A stretch of 64,000 bases of DNA from NCBI GenBank assembly GCA_023665805.1, contig JAMPDJ010000012.1, positions 1 through 64,000 of the forward strand, read 5' to 3'. This DNA comes from Bacteroides sp. (GTDB lineage Bacteria; Bacteroidota; Bacteroidia; Bacteroidales; Bacteroidaceae). Each line of letters starts with the position of its first letter. Within the stretch, counting starts at the first letter, position 1. The notes under the pieces are model-generated. The model was not told the origin of the DNA. It did not search any database and was given only the letters and a program-made list of their open reading frames with translations. Position numbers and translations under genes: made by a program. This document shows positions 26,183 to 35,586 of this stretch, one piece after another.

Positions 26183-27301
26183 TTATATGAATCCTTTCTT
26201 CATTTTCCAAAGCTTATGGTACACTCGCCACACTGGCCCCCAGAACCAATCCCATCTGTCGAAACGCGACAGACGAAGGTTCCTCGCCAATAGCAACCAG
26301 ATACCATAGCCCTTACGCCCTTTCCTTTCATTCTGCTGCTCGTTGCAATGTCCGAAGTTTCCTCCGTTCATCACTTCGTCAAGCAGAATCATACCATCTT
26401 CCTCACAAGGAGCCCAGGGGAAAATGTCATCGTTATCGTGATCGACAAAGACGGTCTTTATCACCCATATCAATGCAGAAGCGAAACGATCCAAGCCAAG
26501 GTCATGAACAGCTCCTTGAATCTTTGAACTATTGAAATCATTTGAATCTTTCGTGTTCAACAACACGAAATAATAATCCATCAACTGCCTCATACCGATA
26601 CCTTCAGTAAATAGATGCAGATGAATATGAGTCAGTTGATGCACCAGATTAAACTCTGTTGTCGGAACATTGATGCTGCCAGCACAATTTGACAAAACTA
26701 CTTTATTGTCAAACCTCATTGTTTCATTAAAGAACCTCTGTAAACGAGCATTCTTAATGGGATTACGCATGATAAATGGACGATAATGTATCTCGACCTC
26801 GGTGTCTGGCAGGCAATAATAATGTATCTCCAGTTCGTTGATTTCCTTCGTAGGGCAAGTTTTCTGCACAAAGGCATTCACCTTCTCGAAACCGCCTTCC
26901 AAATAAATGTCAATATCTCCTGATTGACGTAACATCTGTAGGTTATCATTGTATAAAGCAGAGTTGCCTTGTCCTTTCATTATGAAAGTTTGGAATCCCT
27001 CCTTTTCAATCATCTTCTGCACCTCAACGCACTGACGGTTTACCTTCTCATTCCGTTGCTGAATCTTAGCCGCCATACCCATCCACGTTAGGTATAGCAC
27101 CTCTGGCATTCCGCAGTAATCCTCTGCATCTGTGTTACACAATCCTTGCATGCCAGCGAAGCAGATACCCACAAGGCTCTGCTTCTTAGCAATATCATAG
27201 AGTGCAGTCCACTCCTTTGGAGAAGGTTGCCTTGATAGCGAAGACAGATTGCCTATCGCTACCCGTATCAATTCAAAAAATAATTCGTTGATCTCGCTCA
27301 T
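26183..27301 (-). CDS. Nucleotidyltransferase-fold protein (NTP_transf_5 type)
   Basis: The 372-residue protein has the pattern FIMKGQGNSALY followed by RQSGDIDIYLEGG and later V-E-I-H-Y-R-P. This is the arrangement of the putative nucleotidyltransferase family PF14907, often found in capsule and lasso-peptide loci. G-D-I-D-I-Y is the likely metal-binding D-x-D. The substrate is unknown, and it may modify a glycan precursor. It lies between two GT2 genes, 39 bases from the upstream one. Confidence 0.8.
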   Translation of the reverse strand: MSEINELFFELIRVAIGNLSSLSRQPSPKEWTALYDIAKKQSLVGICFAGMQGLCNTDAEDYCGMPEVLYLTWMGMAAKIQQRNEKVNRQCVEVQKMIEKEGFQTFIMKGQGNSALYNDNLQMLRQSGDIDIYLEGGFEKVNAFVQKTCPTKEINELEIHYYCLPDTEVEIHYRPFIMRNPIKNARLQRFFNETMRFDNKVVLSNCAGSINVPTTEFNLVHQLTHIHLHLFTEGIGMRQLMDYYFVLLNTKDSNDFNSSKIQGAVHDLGLDRFASALIWVIKTVFVDHDNDDIFPWAPCEEDGMILLDEVMNGGNFGHCNEQQNERKGRKGYGIWLLLARNLRLSRFDRWDWFWGPVWRVYHKLWKMKKGFI

Positions 27302-27340
27302 TCTTTAATTCGTTTTGGCTTACAGAAACCTCCATAAACC

Positions 27341-28324
27341 TTAAAGTGAGAGATTCCACTCACGCTTGATATACTCTTTCAGCTTTTCTTTTTCTGCCTT
27401 GTCAAGTATGGTCTTCTTCTTCAGAGCTATGCCCTCTGCAGTCATAGCTTTACGAGCTTCGAGAATCTTCACATCCACCATCATGCGGAACCACCAACCC
27501 TGTATAAAGGCAAAAACAAATCCCTCCTTGTCATCCAGGAAACCACCTTTCAGGAAGTAGCGGAAACAGAAATATGCAAACGATCGCCAGAACAGAGGTA
27601 GATTGTTATACGTGTTCTTCTTCTTGTGCTTACCCTCTGCCTGTTTGCCCAACGACTCGTCTTCGCGCAGATCACTAAAGCCACTCTCACCTCTCACCTC
27701 TAAGCTCTCACCTCTAAGCTGATACATTTCATCTAGCACCACAGCAGCTTCTCTTTCTGCATAGTTCAGGTGCTTACGGCAATAATCCGAAACATTGATC
27801 AGCGAATGATCACAGAAATCATTGTCCAGCACCATGCTAGTGCCCTGATTCAGCACCATGTGTTCGTCCATCAGTCGGTCGGCATATCGACCGCAACCAG
27901 TACGGCAGATGCGCATCATGATCACCGGATAGATACCATGCTTCACAAACTTACCCATGAATATATGCCTGCGCTTCAGTTCCAATCCGGTTATTTCCTT
28001 GGGCAGACTGGGCAGTTTCTCCTCAATCTCCCTCACCAGTTCGGGCATCAGATACTCATCTGCATCAATACGGAAAGTCCACTCCGTATCAATCTTCAGC
28101 GTATCCACCGCCCAGTTATATTGTGCTGCCTGATTGCCAGGCCACTTATGCTGCACCACTTCCACCTCAGGGAACTCAGCACAAATCTCACAAGTCTTGT
28201 CCGTTGAGAAACAGTCAATCACATACACTTTCTTCGAGAAGGGACATACATTCTCCAGACATCTGCGGATATGCAATTCCTCGTTATAAGTGAGGATTAT
28301 GGTTGTAAGATTCAATTTACTCAT
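27341..28324 (-). CDS. Family 2 glycosyltransferase (WaaE/KdtX-like)
   Basis: The 327-residue protein begins LTTIILTYNEELHIRRCLEN, with VIDCFSTDKTCEIC and the acceptor-site FRIDADEYLMPEL, which is typical of the LPS-core beta-glycosyltransferase group. It overlaps the acetyltransferase gene by eight bases. A 14-bp tandem repeat at 27684-27718 is read as L-R-G-E-S-L-E-V-R-G-E-S in a linker and looks like a repeat insertion that kept the frame. Confidence 0.9.
   Translation of the reverse strand: MSKLNLTTIILTYNEELHIRRCLENVCPFSKKVYVIDCFSTDKTCEICAEFPEVEVVQHKWPGNQAAQYNWAVDTLKIDTEWTFRIDADEYLMPELVREIEEKLPSLPKEITGLELKRRHIFMGKFVKHGIYPVIMMRICRTGCGRYADRLMDEHMVLNQGTSMVLDNDFCDHSLINVSDYCRKHLNYAEREAAVVLDEMYQLRGESLEVRGESGFSDLREDESLGKQAEGKHKKKNTYNNLPLFWRSFAYFCFRYFLKGGFLDDKEGFVFAFIQGWWFRMMVDVKILEARKAMTAEGIALKKKTILDKAEKEKLKEYIKREWNLSL
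27684..27718 (-). repeat. 14-bp tandem repeat inside a glycosyltransferase gene
   Basis: CTCTCACCTCTAAG occurs twice in tandem (27691-27704 and 27705-27718), preceded by a half unit CTCTCAC. This repeat class is normally intergenic in Bacteroidales. Here it is inside a coding region without breaking it. Confidence 0.8.
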
Positions 28325-28865
28325 CTTTGATAATACGTTTTTTTATGAACTTAGCAGGATTACCACCAACCACTGTCCAAGGCTCTACTTCATTAAAAAC
28401 AGCAGAACGAGCGCCAACTACAGCACCTTCTCCAATATGTACACCAAGGCATACCAAAGCTTCAGCACATATCCAAGCATACTGATCTATCTGAATAGGC
28501 TTTGTGATAAGAGGTTTGTTTAGACTGCTGATATCATGACTTGCCGAACAAAGGAAAGCACCTTGCGAGATTGTGACCTTATCACCAATATCAATAGGGG
28601 CTGGATTGTAATAATCCACTTTAGGACCAACACAAACACGCTCACCCAAGATCATATTCTTAGGATACCATATCTTAGCCGAAGAATGAACGATACAGCC
28701 TTTCCCAATCTTTGCCCCAAATAGTTTGAGAACAAAGATTCGCCAGCCATTGAAGAATGGCAAGCCAAAAGGTTGGAACAGTATCCAACTAAATATATTC
28801 CACACCAATCGTGCAAGCTTGTTACTCATTGTCAAGCTATCTTGATATTTTATTACTTCTGCCAT
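28317..28865 (-). CDS. WcaF-type hexapeptide-repeat acetyltransferase
   Basis: This 182-residue left-handed beta-helix acyltransferase shows hexapeptide turns (IGKGCIVHSSAKI, IDIGDKVTISQGAFL, IGEGAVVGARSAV) and the colanic-acid WcaF-like N-terminal basic helix (WRIFVLKLFGAKIG). It likely O-acetylates a sugar of the repeat unit in the cytoplasm. The ATG at 28865 is one base after the preceding gene, and a Met 12 codons later is possible. Confidence 0.88.
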   Translation of the reverse strand: MAEVIKYQDSLTMSNKLARLVWNIFSWILFQPFGLPFFNGWRIFVLKLFGAKIGKGCIVHSSAKIWYPKNMILGERVCVGPKVDYYNPAPIDIGDKVTISQGAFLCSASHDISSLNKPLITKPIQIDQYAWICAEALVCLGVHIGEGAVVGARSAVFNEVEPWTVVGGNPAKFIKKRIIKDE

Positions 28866-28866
28866 A

Positions 28867-30087
28867 TTATCTTCCTATTAGTTTTCTAAGTTTATTGGCA
28901 AGTACAGGACCGAAATATCGTTTTACGAACAATTTGCACTTTTGCACAAAGGTAGGGCGCAACACCTTAATCACTCCATTCCAATCCTTGCTATTCTCAA
29001 AAGTTTTCCAGAATAGGTATGCTTTGGGGTTGCAGATAGATGAGCGTTCATAATTGCTATTTCCTGCTACAGCCTCTTCCAAGGTTCTTTCTGTCCAATT
29101 CAAACGATTCTGCAAATAGCTTTTGAAGATTTTAATAGCCTTATTCGAGTTGAGCGCACACATAGAGATGCCTTTTGTTTTTTCCATTTCGTGCTCATAA
29201 GGAACATTTCTTCCAATTCCCCAGAAGTCTGCAATCGTAAAATCCGCATGTCGCCTCAAACCATTTGATGTACATTGGTAACAACTTTGGCGGATGAACA
29301 TATTGTTCAGCATTCCTGTAAAATAGCTGTTTTCATCATTCATAAACTTGCGCTCGCCTATATTACGGAATGTACCTACAGTCAAGACTCCATTATCCCA
29401 ACCATATCGCTTATCTCTGAAATTGAAGTCAACAAGTTTATCTCCATATTTCTGCTCAATCCATTTGATGTATTCAGCAAAAACTTTTGGAGAAGGTACA
29501 CCATGGCAAATGAAATCGGCTGTTATGAGATTTTCATTCAGTTTGCTTCCAACCACCTGATACAGACCTCGCACATGACAACTGGTTCCACAGAACAGTA
29601 CAAGCTTACCATCGGCAAGTTGTTTTTTGATCTGTATGAAAGTATCTCCAATTTCACATTGCACATATTTCGATCTGCGAAGCTTGCCTAAGTCCTGTAC
29701 CTTGTCTATACCTTCATATCTGAGGTGCATGTTTTCATCATAGGCTGCACCCCAAACAATACCATTAAGTGAGAGCACATATTCTGCAAGAGCTGTAAAC
29801 ACACCTCCCGAAGAACTGGTCATTCTTATTTCATTATCTTTGTGCCAGCAAGCAATCACCTTTCGTGCCTTATCATTCCTATTATACTCATCGTTGCCAA
29901 CTGGGCATTTCTTTGCACATAATCCGCAACCGATACACTTGTCCAGATTGATTACAGGATGAAGAAAACCATGTGAATCCGAGACCATTGCAATAGCTCC
30001 TGATTTACATGATTGCGAACAAGCACCACAACCCATGCAAAGATCAGAAGCACACAATACGGGTATATTCTTATTTGCCTCCATCAA
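28867..30087 (-). CDS. Fe-S protein, F420 hydrogenase/dehydrogenase beta-subunit family
   Basis: The 406-residue protein has two N-terminal [4Fe-4S] clusters (CMGCGACSQSC and CIGCGLCAKKC with following CP) and the FrhB-like flavin/F420 domain (SSGGVFTALAEYVL, LFCGTSCHVRGLY, HGVPSPKVF). In capsule loci of Bacteroidetes these occur next to pyruvyltransferases, and their substrate is not known. The gene overlaps the pyruvyltransferase by 17 bases. A paralogue lies at 39824, again next to a pyruvyltransferase. Confidence 0.9.
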   Translation of the reverse strand: MMEANKNIPVLCASDLCMGCGACSQSCKSGAIAMVSDSHGFLHPVINLDKCIGCGLCAKKCPVGNDEYNRNDKARKVIACWHKDNEIRMTSSSGGVFTALAEYVLSLNGIVWGAAYDENMHLRYEGIDKVQDLGKLRRSKYVQCEIGDTFIQIKKQLADGKLVLFCGTSCHVRGLYQVVGSKLNENLITADFICHGVPSPKVFAEYIKWIEQKYGDKLVDFNFRDKRYGWDNGVLTVGTFRNIGERKFMNDENSYFTGMLNNMFIRQSCYQCTSNGLRRHADFTIADFWGIGRNVPYEHEMEKTKGISMCALNSNKAIKIFKSYLQNRLNWTERTLEEAVAGNSNYERSSICNPKAYLFWKTFENSKDWNGVIKVLRPTFVQKCKLFVKRYFGPVLANKLRKLIGR

Positions 30088-31225
30088 TTGCAGTTTTAAG
30101 ATAGTTCATGGATTTTTGCCTTTCTTCTGAAAGCCTATTATTTACAGGATCAAAGTTAATTGCCAAATCGCTTTCAGATGGGAAATCTGCGCCTTCAGCA
30201 ATTATTCGGCTTGACAATCCGAACAACTTCAAGATACTTTGCTGACGGCTATTGTTATTCTTGTGGGCAGGTGTCACCACATAGAACGGCTTGTTCATAT
30301 TGATGCTGAATGCCGTACCATGGAACGAGTTAGTCACTACAAATTCAGTACCTCCGAACATTCCAAGGAACTCTGCCGGACCTGCATTCATTACGTTCAC
30401 CACATCCTCGTCAGGCTCCACACGGTTGGCATCTTTTGTGATGCGCACCACCTTGTACCCCTTTATCTCTGCAATATGTTTTGCCAAGGTCTTCAGGTAT
30501 GGGCATGGGGTCAACTCATACAGCAACACATATTTCTCTGGCAGTCCTTCGGGTTTCTTTGCCACCTCCAGCCATTCCTTGGTATTCAGCAGCAATGTAG
30601 GGTCAAGCACCCACTGGGCATCCCTTCCACTCACCTGCTTCACCAGATCCACAGCCTTTTCCTCGCGTACGCTGATGGCATCCAGTCCGTTTAATGCTTG
30701 ATGATAATATGAATGAGTATAATCAGGTAGTTCGTTCAAGCCTATACTGCTGGCATAGGACAATTTTCGCTTGCTTGATGGAGCAAACATCAAGAAGTAA
30801 GGTTCGAGAGATGAATAAACTCCAGGATTCCATACTTGATCACTACCAACGATGTAGGCATCGTAATCCATATCAGCTTTAAGAAGTTCATCATAAGAAT
30901 GGTATGTACTTGAGAATCTTGTATTATCGTTATGAAAACATGCAAACCTATCCTCGCGAACTATAGTCAGTTTGTTGCGCTGAACAAACGCTTTCAATTT
31001 CTCTCGTTTTGGGTAAAGCCACTCTGCCAGACGTTTTTTGAATGACATAGGGAATACAGGACGAGACAATCGTGTTGTCTTATGCCCTTTATTCTTGTAG
31101 AATAGGTAATCTATTATTTCTGCATCATAACCCGCTTTCTGCAAAGCTGCTTGGGTGGCGTATGCCTGCAACTCTGCACCGTAGTTATTGACACGAACGA
31201 TGGTTATTATTCCGACTTTGGTCAT
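30071..31225 (-). CDS. Polysaccharide pyruvyl transferase family protein
   Basis: This 384-residue GT-B-like enzyme of the CsaB/WcaK family begins MTKVGIITIVRVNNYGAELQ. It has VGSDQVWNPG, SYASSIG, SVREEKAV and a late N-S-F-H-G-T-A-F, all family hallmarks. It is expected to add a pyruvate ketal from phosphoenolpyruvate to a sugar, giving negative charge. The gene starts one base after the upstream stop and overlaps the Fe-S protein gene by 17 bases. Confidence 0.92.
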   Translation of the reverse strand: MTKVGIITIVRVNNYGAELQAYATQAALQKAGYDAEIIDYLFYKNKGHKTTRLSRPVFPMSFKKRLAEWLYPKREKLKAFVQRNKLTIVREDRFACFHNDNTRFSSTYHSYDELLKADMDYDAYIVGSDQVWNPGVYSSLEPYFLMFAPSSKRKLSYASSIGLNELPDYTHSYYHQALNGLDAISVREEKAVDLVKQVSGRDAQWVLDPTLLLNTKEWLEVAKKPEGLPEKYVLLYELTPCPYLKTLAKHIAEIKGYKVVRITKDANRVEPDEDVVNVMNAGPAEFLGMFGGTEFVVTNSFHGTAFSINMNKPFYVVTPAHKNNNSRQQSILKLFGLSSRIIAEGADFPSESDLAINFDPVNNRLSEERQKSMNYLKTAIDGGK

Positions 31226-31226
31226 T

Positions 31227-32399
31227 TTACTCGGTTATTACAAATTCAGGAGTTTTACCTCCATCAACAATCCATTTATATAAGGTAAGCATCATCTGGG
31301 CTACTTTGTGCTGCTCGTATTTTTCAGCCATAAGGTTATAACCACGTTGTCCCATAGCCTTCAACTCATCTTCCGACTTGTGGAGTATATCCAAGATTAT
31401 ACGCGCAATGGTTTCAGGACTATTGTCTTTCCACCATCCGCATTTACACTCATTAAGCTCACTCCATGGAGTACCTAAAGATGCATAAACAGGAGTACCG
31501 CAAATTAAAGCTTCTGGAACAATCATACCAAAGTTCTCCTGAGCAGATGGAACCATGAGGGCTGACAGTTGTGAAAGGCGTTCATACTTCTCTCTTCCGG
31601 AGACAAAACCAACAAACTCGACACAATCTTCCAGATGTTGGCGCACTACTTCATCCTTCAACCATTGTTCGTACTGATTGTCATATTTACCCATAATCTG
31701 AAAAATAAGACCGTCACGTGTGTCTTTGGAAATGGAAGAGAGAGCATATAGAACATTTTCAACCTTCTTTATGGGATGCAATCTACCAAGAAAACCAATT
31801 TGCTTCTTTGATGGAATATTGTATATTGATGTTTCTTCTCTCATTTGAGGGCTTATCCCTTCGGGAAAAACCACACAATTGGGGATAATCGCAATCGGTC
31901 CCTTATACCCGAATGCCCTCACATATTCTGCCTCCTGCTGACATGTAGCATGAATGCAAGTTGCAGAGTGTATGTCCTTATTGAACCACAGCCAAAGCAT
32001 TGGAATTTTCTTCCATTGTTTTATCCTGAGGGCTGTTGGGTACAGCATTCCATGTGGAGAAATGAGATATGGTTTTCCTTTCTTACGAGCAATCTTACAG
32101 GTGATATGACTTGAGTATGACCATAACGCATTGACGTGATATACATCATAGTCATAGGTTTGAATCTCCTTCTTAAAATTATGAGAAATTACCAATGGCG
32201 AAAAGCCGTCATTGTTACATTCTTTTAGCCACTCAGCACCTTCACCCAAGTTGTGATTAGCGGGATGCTTGCACTTCAATGTGTACAGTTCCACTGTTCC
32301 TGGTGATATACTATGCAACCCCGTCATTAAATCATGGGAACATGTAGATGGCCCACCTGAGGAGGCAGAAAGACCTTGTATTGTTTGTAGTACTTTCAT
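31227..32399 (-). CDS. Family 4 glycosyltransferase
   Basis: This 390-residue GT-B enzyme has an N-terminal domain with G-L-S-A-S-S-G-G-P and I-S-P-H-G-M-L-Y, and a C-terminal donor domain with IGFLGRLHPIKKVENVL. The E-x7-E region is PSAQENFGMIVPEALICGTPV. The ATG at 32399 fits the first strand (MKVLQTIQGLSASSGGPS) better than a start 15 codons upstream that overlaps the previous gene. Confidence 0.92.
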   Translation of the reverse strand: MKVLQTIQGLSASSGGPSTCSHDLMTGLHSISPGTVELYTLKCKHPANHNLGEGAEWLKECNNDGFSPLVISHNFKKEIQTYDYDVYHVNALWSYSSHITCKIARKKGKPYLISPHGMLYPTALRIKQWKKIPMLWLWFNKDIHSATCIHATCQQEAEYVRAFGYKGPIAIIPNCVVFPEGISPQMREETSIYNIPSKKQIGFLGRLHPIKKVENVLYALSSISKDTRDGLIFQIMGKYDNQYEQWLKDEVVRQHLEDCVEFVGFVSGREKYERLSQLSALMVPSAQENFGMIVPEALICGTPVYASLGTPWSELNECKCGWWKDNSPETIARIILDILHKSEDELKAMGQRGYNLMAEKYEQHKVAQMMLTLYKWIVDGGKTPEFVITE

Positions 32400-32403
32400 A
32401 ATT

Positions 32404-33531
32404 CTATGCTTTTGAACATGGTCCTTCAATAATAGAAGTGTCAAGTCCGAACTTTAACTCTTCTATCAGTTTCAAAAGGGATTTTGCAGCATTCTCTGGC
32501 GACCAAACTTCTTGCATCGTCTTTACTGCATTTCGCTGCATTTGTTTCAACTCTATAGGATGCAATATCAGCCATTTTACTTTTTCGTAAAGTGAATCCA
32601 CATCATCACTCTTGAAACGCAAGCCTGTAACGCCATCTTTCACAAGATACGGCACGCTACCTATGGCATCACTTCCCACCACTGCACAGCCGTTACTCAT
32701 AGCCTCATTAACCACAGCTCCCCAACCTTCAAGACGGTTGGAGGTAAAGAGGAAAATATCATGCTGACGCATAGCCTCTATAACTTGATTGTTTGGTACT
32801 GAACCATGGAACTTCACTACATCACTAACTTGAAGTTTTTCTGCAAGTTGTCTTGTTGAATCCAGTTCATTGCCACTGCCATAATAATCAAGTATAAAAG
32901 AATAACCCTCATCCTTCAATCGTGCTGCCATTATTACAGGTAGTTCTGGATGTTTCAGTTTCAAAAAACGGGCACACCACATTAAGCGCAAAAGAACATC
33001 TTTCGAACTCGGGACTTGAAACTTTGACTTATTAACTTTAGTGAAGTATCCCCACTTATAACACTTGCCTTTATACATCCCGAGTTTGTAATGATCACCT
33101 GCACAAAATGCAGAGCAGCATAGCTTATATATTGGTTTATTCTTCCAATAGCCAATCCAATAAGCCAAAAGCATACGGCTTAGAGCTGGTGAAAGTATGT
33201 TTTTCCACCCGTGCTTCATCCATCGTTCGCCCATATCAAAGGAGAGGAGGCCAAGACGCATACGCACCTTCATATAAGGCAGAGATGCGACACCACTAAA
33301 AATGCAACAATCGGCTGTCATCGCCAACTCCATTGCTTTCTCATTGTTCTCTGTGGAATCCCAGGCACGAAGGAGGTATGGACGTCGAGAAAAGTCCTCT
33401 GTGCCCCCCTTTGTGTCACCTAAATTTATAAGTTCTACAAAGGTATATTGATGCCCCGTAAGTTCCCAAAGAACATCTGCAACAGGAGCTTGATGCTGAT
33501 TAAGAACTACACTATAGAATACTATTTTCAT
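32404..33531 (-). CDS. Family 4 glycosyltransferase
   Basis: This 375-residue GT-B enzyme has a donor-binding site RLEGWGAVVNEAMSNGCAVVGS and nearby F-H-G-S-V-P-N-N. The N-terminal domain is of the Wcf-type group that starts MKIVFYSVVLNQHQ. The segment V-N-K-S-K-F-Q-V-P-S-S-K-D-V (near 33000) is encoded by a TTTCAAGTCCCGAGTTC-like repeat typical of intergenic Bacteroidales repeats. It overlaps the acyltransferase pseudogene by four bases. Confidence 0.9.
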   Translation of the reverse strand: MKIVFYSVVLNQHQAPVADVLWELTGHQYTFVELINLGDTKGGTEDFSRRPYLLRAWDSTENNEKAMELAMTADCCIFSGVASLPYMKVRMRLGLLSFDMGERWMKHGWKNILSPALSRMLLAYWIGYWKNKPIYKLCCSAFCAGDHYKLGMYKGKCYKWGYFTKVNKSKFQVPSSKDVLLRLMWCARFLKLKHPELPVIMAARLKDEGYSFILDYYGSGNELDSTRQLAEKLQVSDVVKFHGSVPNNQVIEAMRQHDIFLFTSNRLEGWGAVVNEAMSNGCAVVGSDAIGSVPYLVKDGVTGLRFKSDDVDSLYEKVKWLILHPIELKQMQRNAVKTMQEVWSPENAAKSLLKLIEELKFGLDTSIIEGPCSKA

Positions 33532-34506
33532 AAAATTGTTTTTGTTATTTTGCTGCTCATCTTGTTAAACGCATATGCGCATACATATGAATCAATGAAA
33601 AGCATCAAGGCTGGCAAGAACCTATCTCCAATATGGCCATAGAATCGGAAGTGAATCAGATATAATTCATACGAAATTAGACCAGTAAGAATGAGTAGCG
33701 GGTTACCTATCAATCTTGGTGTATACATTAGCCCAGTAACGAACATCATGCTTAGCGGCCATTTTATGAGAAGTTGAAGGGGATTGTACCAGAAAGCATC
33801 ACTATAAGTTCTTATCATAGGAATTTGTTTTGTAGCTAAGGCTGCAAACCCTATTATGCCAAATACTATTGTTACCAAAACAAACTTCTTCGCGGCTGCA
33901 GCTCGTTTGCAGCAATCCTTATGTTCGGACATCCATACACCCGACAAGAAGCCAAGTGCTTGTTCGGATTGAAGATCACTCATAAAGAGTAAAGATGCAA
34001 TGGCTACAAACGCGAAAATAATCATTCTGCATTTCGGTAAGGTTTTTGACACCAGCCAAAATACTATATAACATTCAATAATGTATGGCACAAACTAATA
34101 CGGGCACTTCACGCATGTCAATTGCAATGCAAAATCCAGTAATGAAGTCCAAACAAATGGCGCGAAACCAATGGTGATGATTGCGAATGGAAGCCACATT
34201 CTCAGCACCCGTTTCTTCCAAAAGCTATCAAGCCCCCTCTTGCGATAGGATTCATTCAGACCATATCCTGATGAGATGAGGAATATAGACACGCCAATTC
34301 CGCCACGGGGTCATGCCCCTGCCTCCTACCCATAAACCCGAACAATGGGCAAGTATAATGAGTAACATTGCAATTCCTTTCAATGCGGTAGTGTAATCAA
34401 CAGACATAAATCCGTTGTTTTTGGACTCATTGTGTGGGATTTTTATTGACATATAGCCGGATAATATCAACAGAGCCACTAATGCAGGTATATATAAGGC
34501 TTCCAT
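33528..34506 (-). pseudogene. Acyltransferase 3 family membrane protein, broken
   Basis: The 5-prime part from 34506 (KGIAMLLIILAHCSGLWVG, the family His-containing helix) shifts frame near 34300. The frame with V-S-I-F-L-I-S-S-G-Y-G-L-N-E-S-Y-R-K-R-G continues the protein, then meets an in-frame TAG at 34095-34097. The remaining C-terminal helices stay open to 33528. A one-base loss after T-P-W in the first frame explains the shift. The gene would have O-acylated a sugar, and its loss means one modification of the glycan is probably absent unless another acyltransferase replaces it. Confidence 0.88.
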
Positions 34507-35586
34507 TTAGGTATTTTCGATTTGTTTCATTGTTTTGTTCCAAACCTCGGTTGAGAACATCTGTTTCGTTTTCTCACCTTGGTTCACATACTTGTGTAAT
34601 TCGCATTCACTCATAGAAGCGATGTGCCTAATCTCCTCTGTGAATTGTTTCATGTCAGAGGACACCTTGAAATAGTTCAGGTCTCCCAACTGTGGATAGT
34701 GGATGGTGCTGATGACAGCGCGGTTATGTAACAACGCTTCAATAATTTTGCTTGGGAAATTGCATTCGTTCTCGGGACAGGAAGCATCTCTAGTACTCAG
34801 TTGGAAGGTAATTGTATGGAGTAAGTCTAAATAGTCAGCAAATTTCAGCTGTTCATGATAGATGATATTGGGGTACTTATCTGCGTATTTTTTTATTTTC
34901 TCCACATTTTGGCTACCAGTAATATGTAACTCGCATTTAGGCAAACGAGAGAATGCATCCAGCACTATAGAGGTTTGGGCTATCACTTCATTGAGAGCAC
35001 CAGACAGAAGGAATTTCGCAGTAGGTGTCTCTATTATTGGAGTCGTTTCATCATTAGTAGGTACTACCCCAGGAAGTGTTACAGAGTTCTCTTGTTTGAA
35101 CAAAGGAGAGTTGGCCAAACAGATGCGTCCATGAGCTGCATTGATCAACTTTAAGAAGATGTGATTGAGTCCAAAACCATTTGTCACAGGTGTAAAGTCA
35201 AGCACAATTACATTGAGTTGCACAGAAGGCTTGAAAACTTTCAATAGTGAGAATAGAGTTGCGTTTAGAGAGTTCAAATTATAAAACCAGACTGATTCCC
35301 CTTTAGATATATTTTTGAAAATATTCCATTGTTCTTTTAGAGCGGCCAAACGAATCCACTTTCCGCCTTTCCGCCTCAACTTATTATACATCAATTCAAA
35401 ACGAGAATCTTCAAAAGCCTCCTTCTCCATATTGCCACCGACATATAGGCCAAGAATAGAATACACCTTATCAAATCCTTCTCCACTCATTAAGTTAATA
35501 GAGAAATTTGCAGCTGCAAATGATAACTTATGCTTGGCAATCAATTGTTCTGGGAGTATTGTGGTAATAAATACTCGTTTTTTCAT
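34507..35586 (-). CDS. Glycosyltransferase, GT-B fold
   Basis: The 359-residue protein has a C-terminal half with GT4-like features (FLLSGALNEVIAQTSIVLDAF, CELHITGSQN, E-C-N-F-P-S-K-I-I-E-A-L-L-H-N-R-A-V-I-S). The N-terminal half is diverged. It overlaps the acyltransferase gene upstream by four bases and abuts the broken acyltransferase downstream. Its specificity is unknown. Confidence 0.82.
   Translation of the reverse strand: MKKRVFITTILPEQLIAKHKLSFAAANFSINLMSGEGFDKVYSILGLYVGGNMEKEAFEDSRFELMYNKLRRKGGKWIRLAALKEQWNIFKNISKGESVWFYNLNSLNATLFSLLKVFKPSVQLNVIVLDFTPVTNGFGLNHIFLKLINAAHGRICLANSPLFKQENSVTLPGVVPTNDETTPIIETPTAKFLLSGALNEVIAQTSIVLDAFSRLPKCELHITGSQNVEKIKKYADKYPNIIYHEQLKFADYLDLLHTITFQLSTRDASCPENECNFPSKIIEALLHNRAVISTIHYPQLGDLNYFKVSSDMKQFTEEIRHIASMSECELHKYVNQGEKTKQMFSTEVWNKTMKQIENT

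Noticed and set aside
33528..34506. Programmed frameshift or split-gene acyltransferase
   Set aside because: There is no slippery sequence at the frame change, and an additional in-frame TAG follows, so simple decay is more likely.
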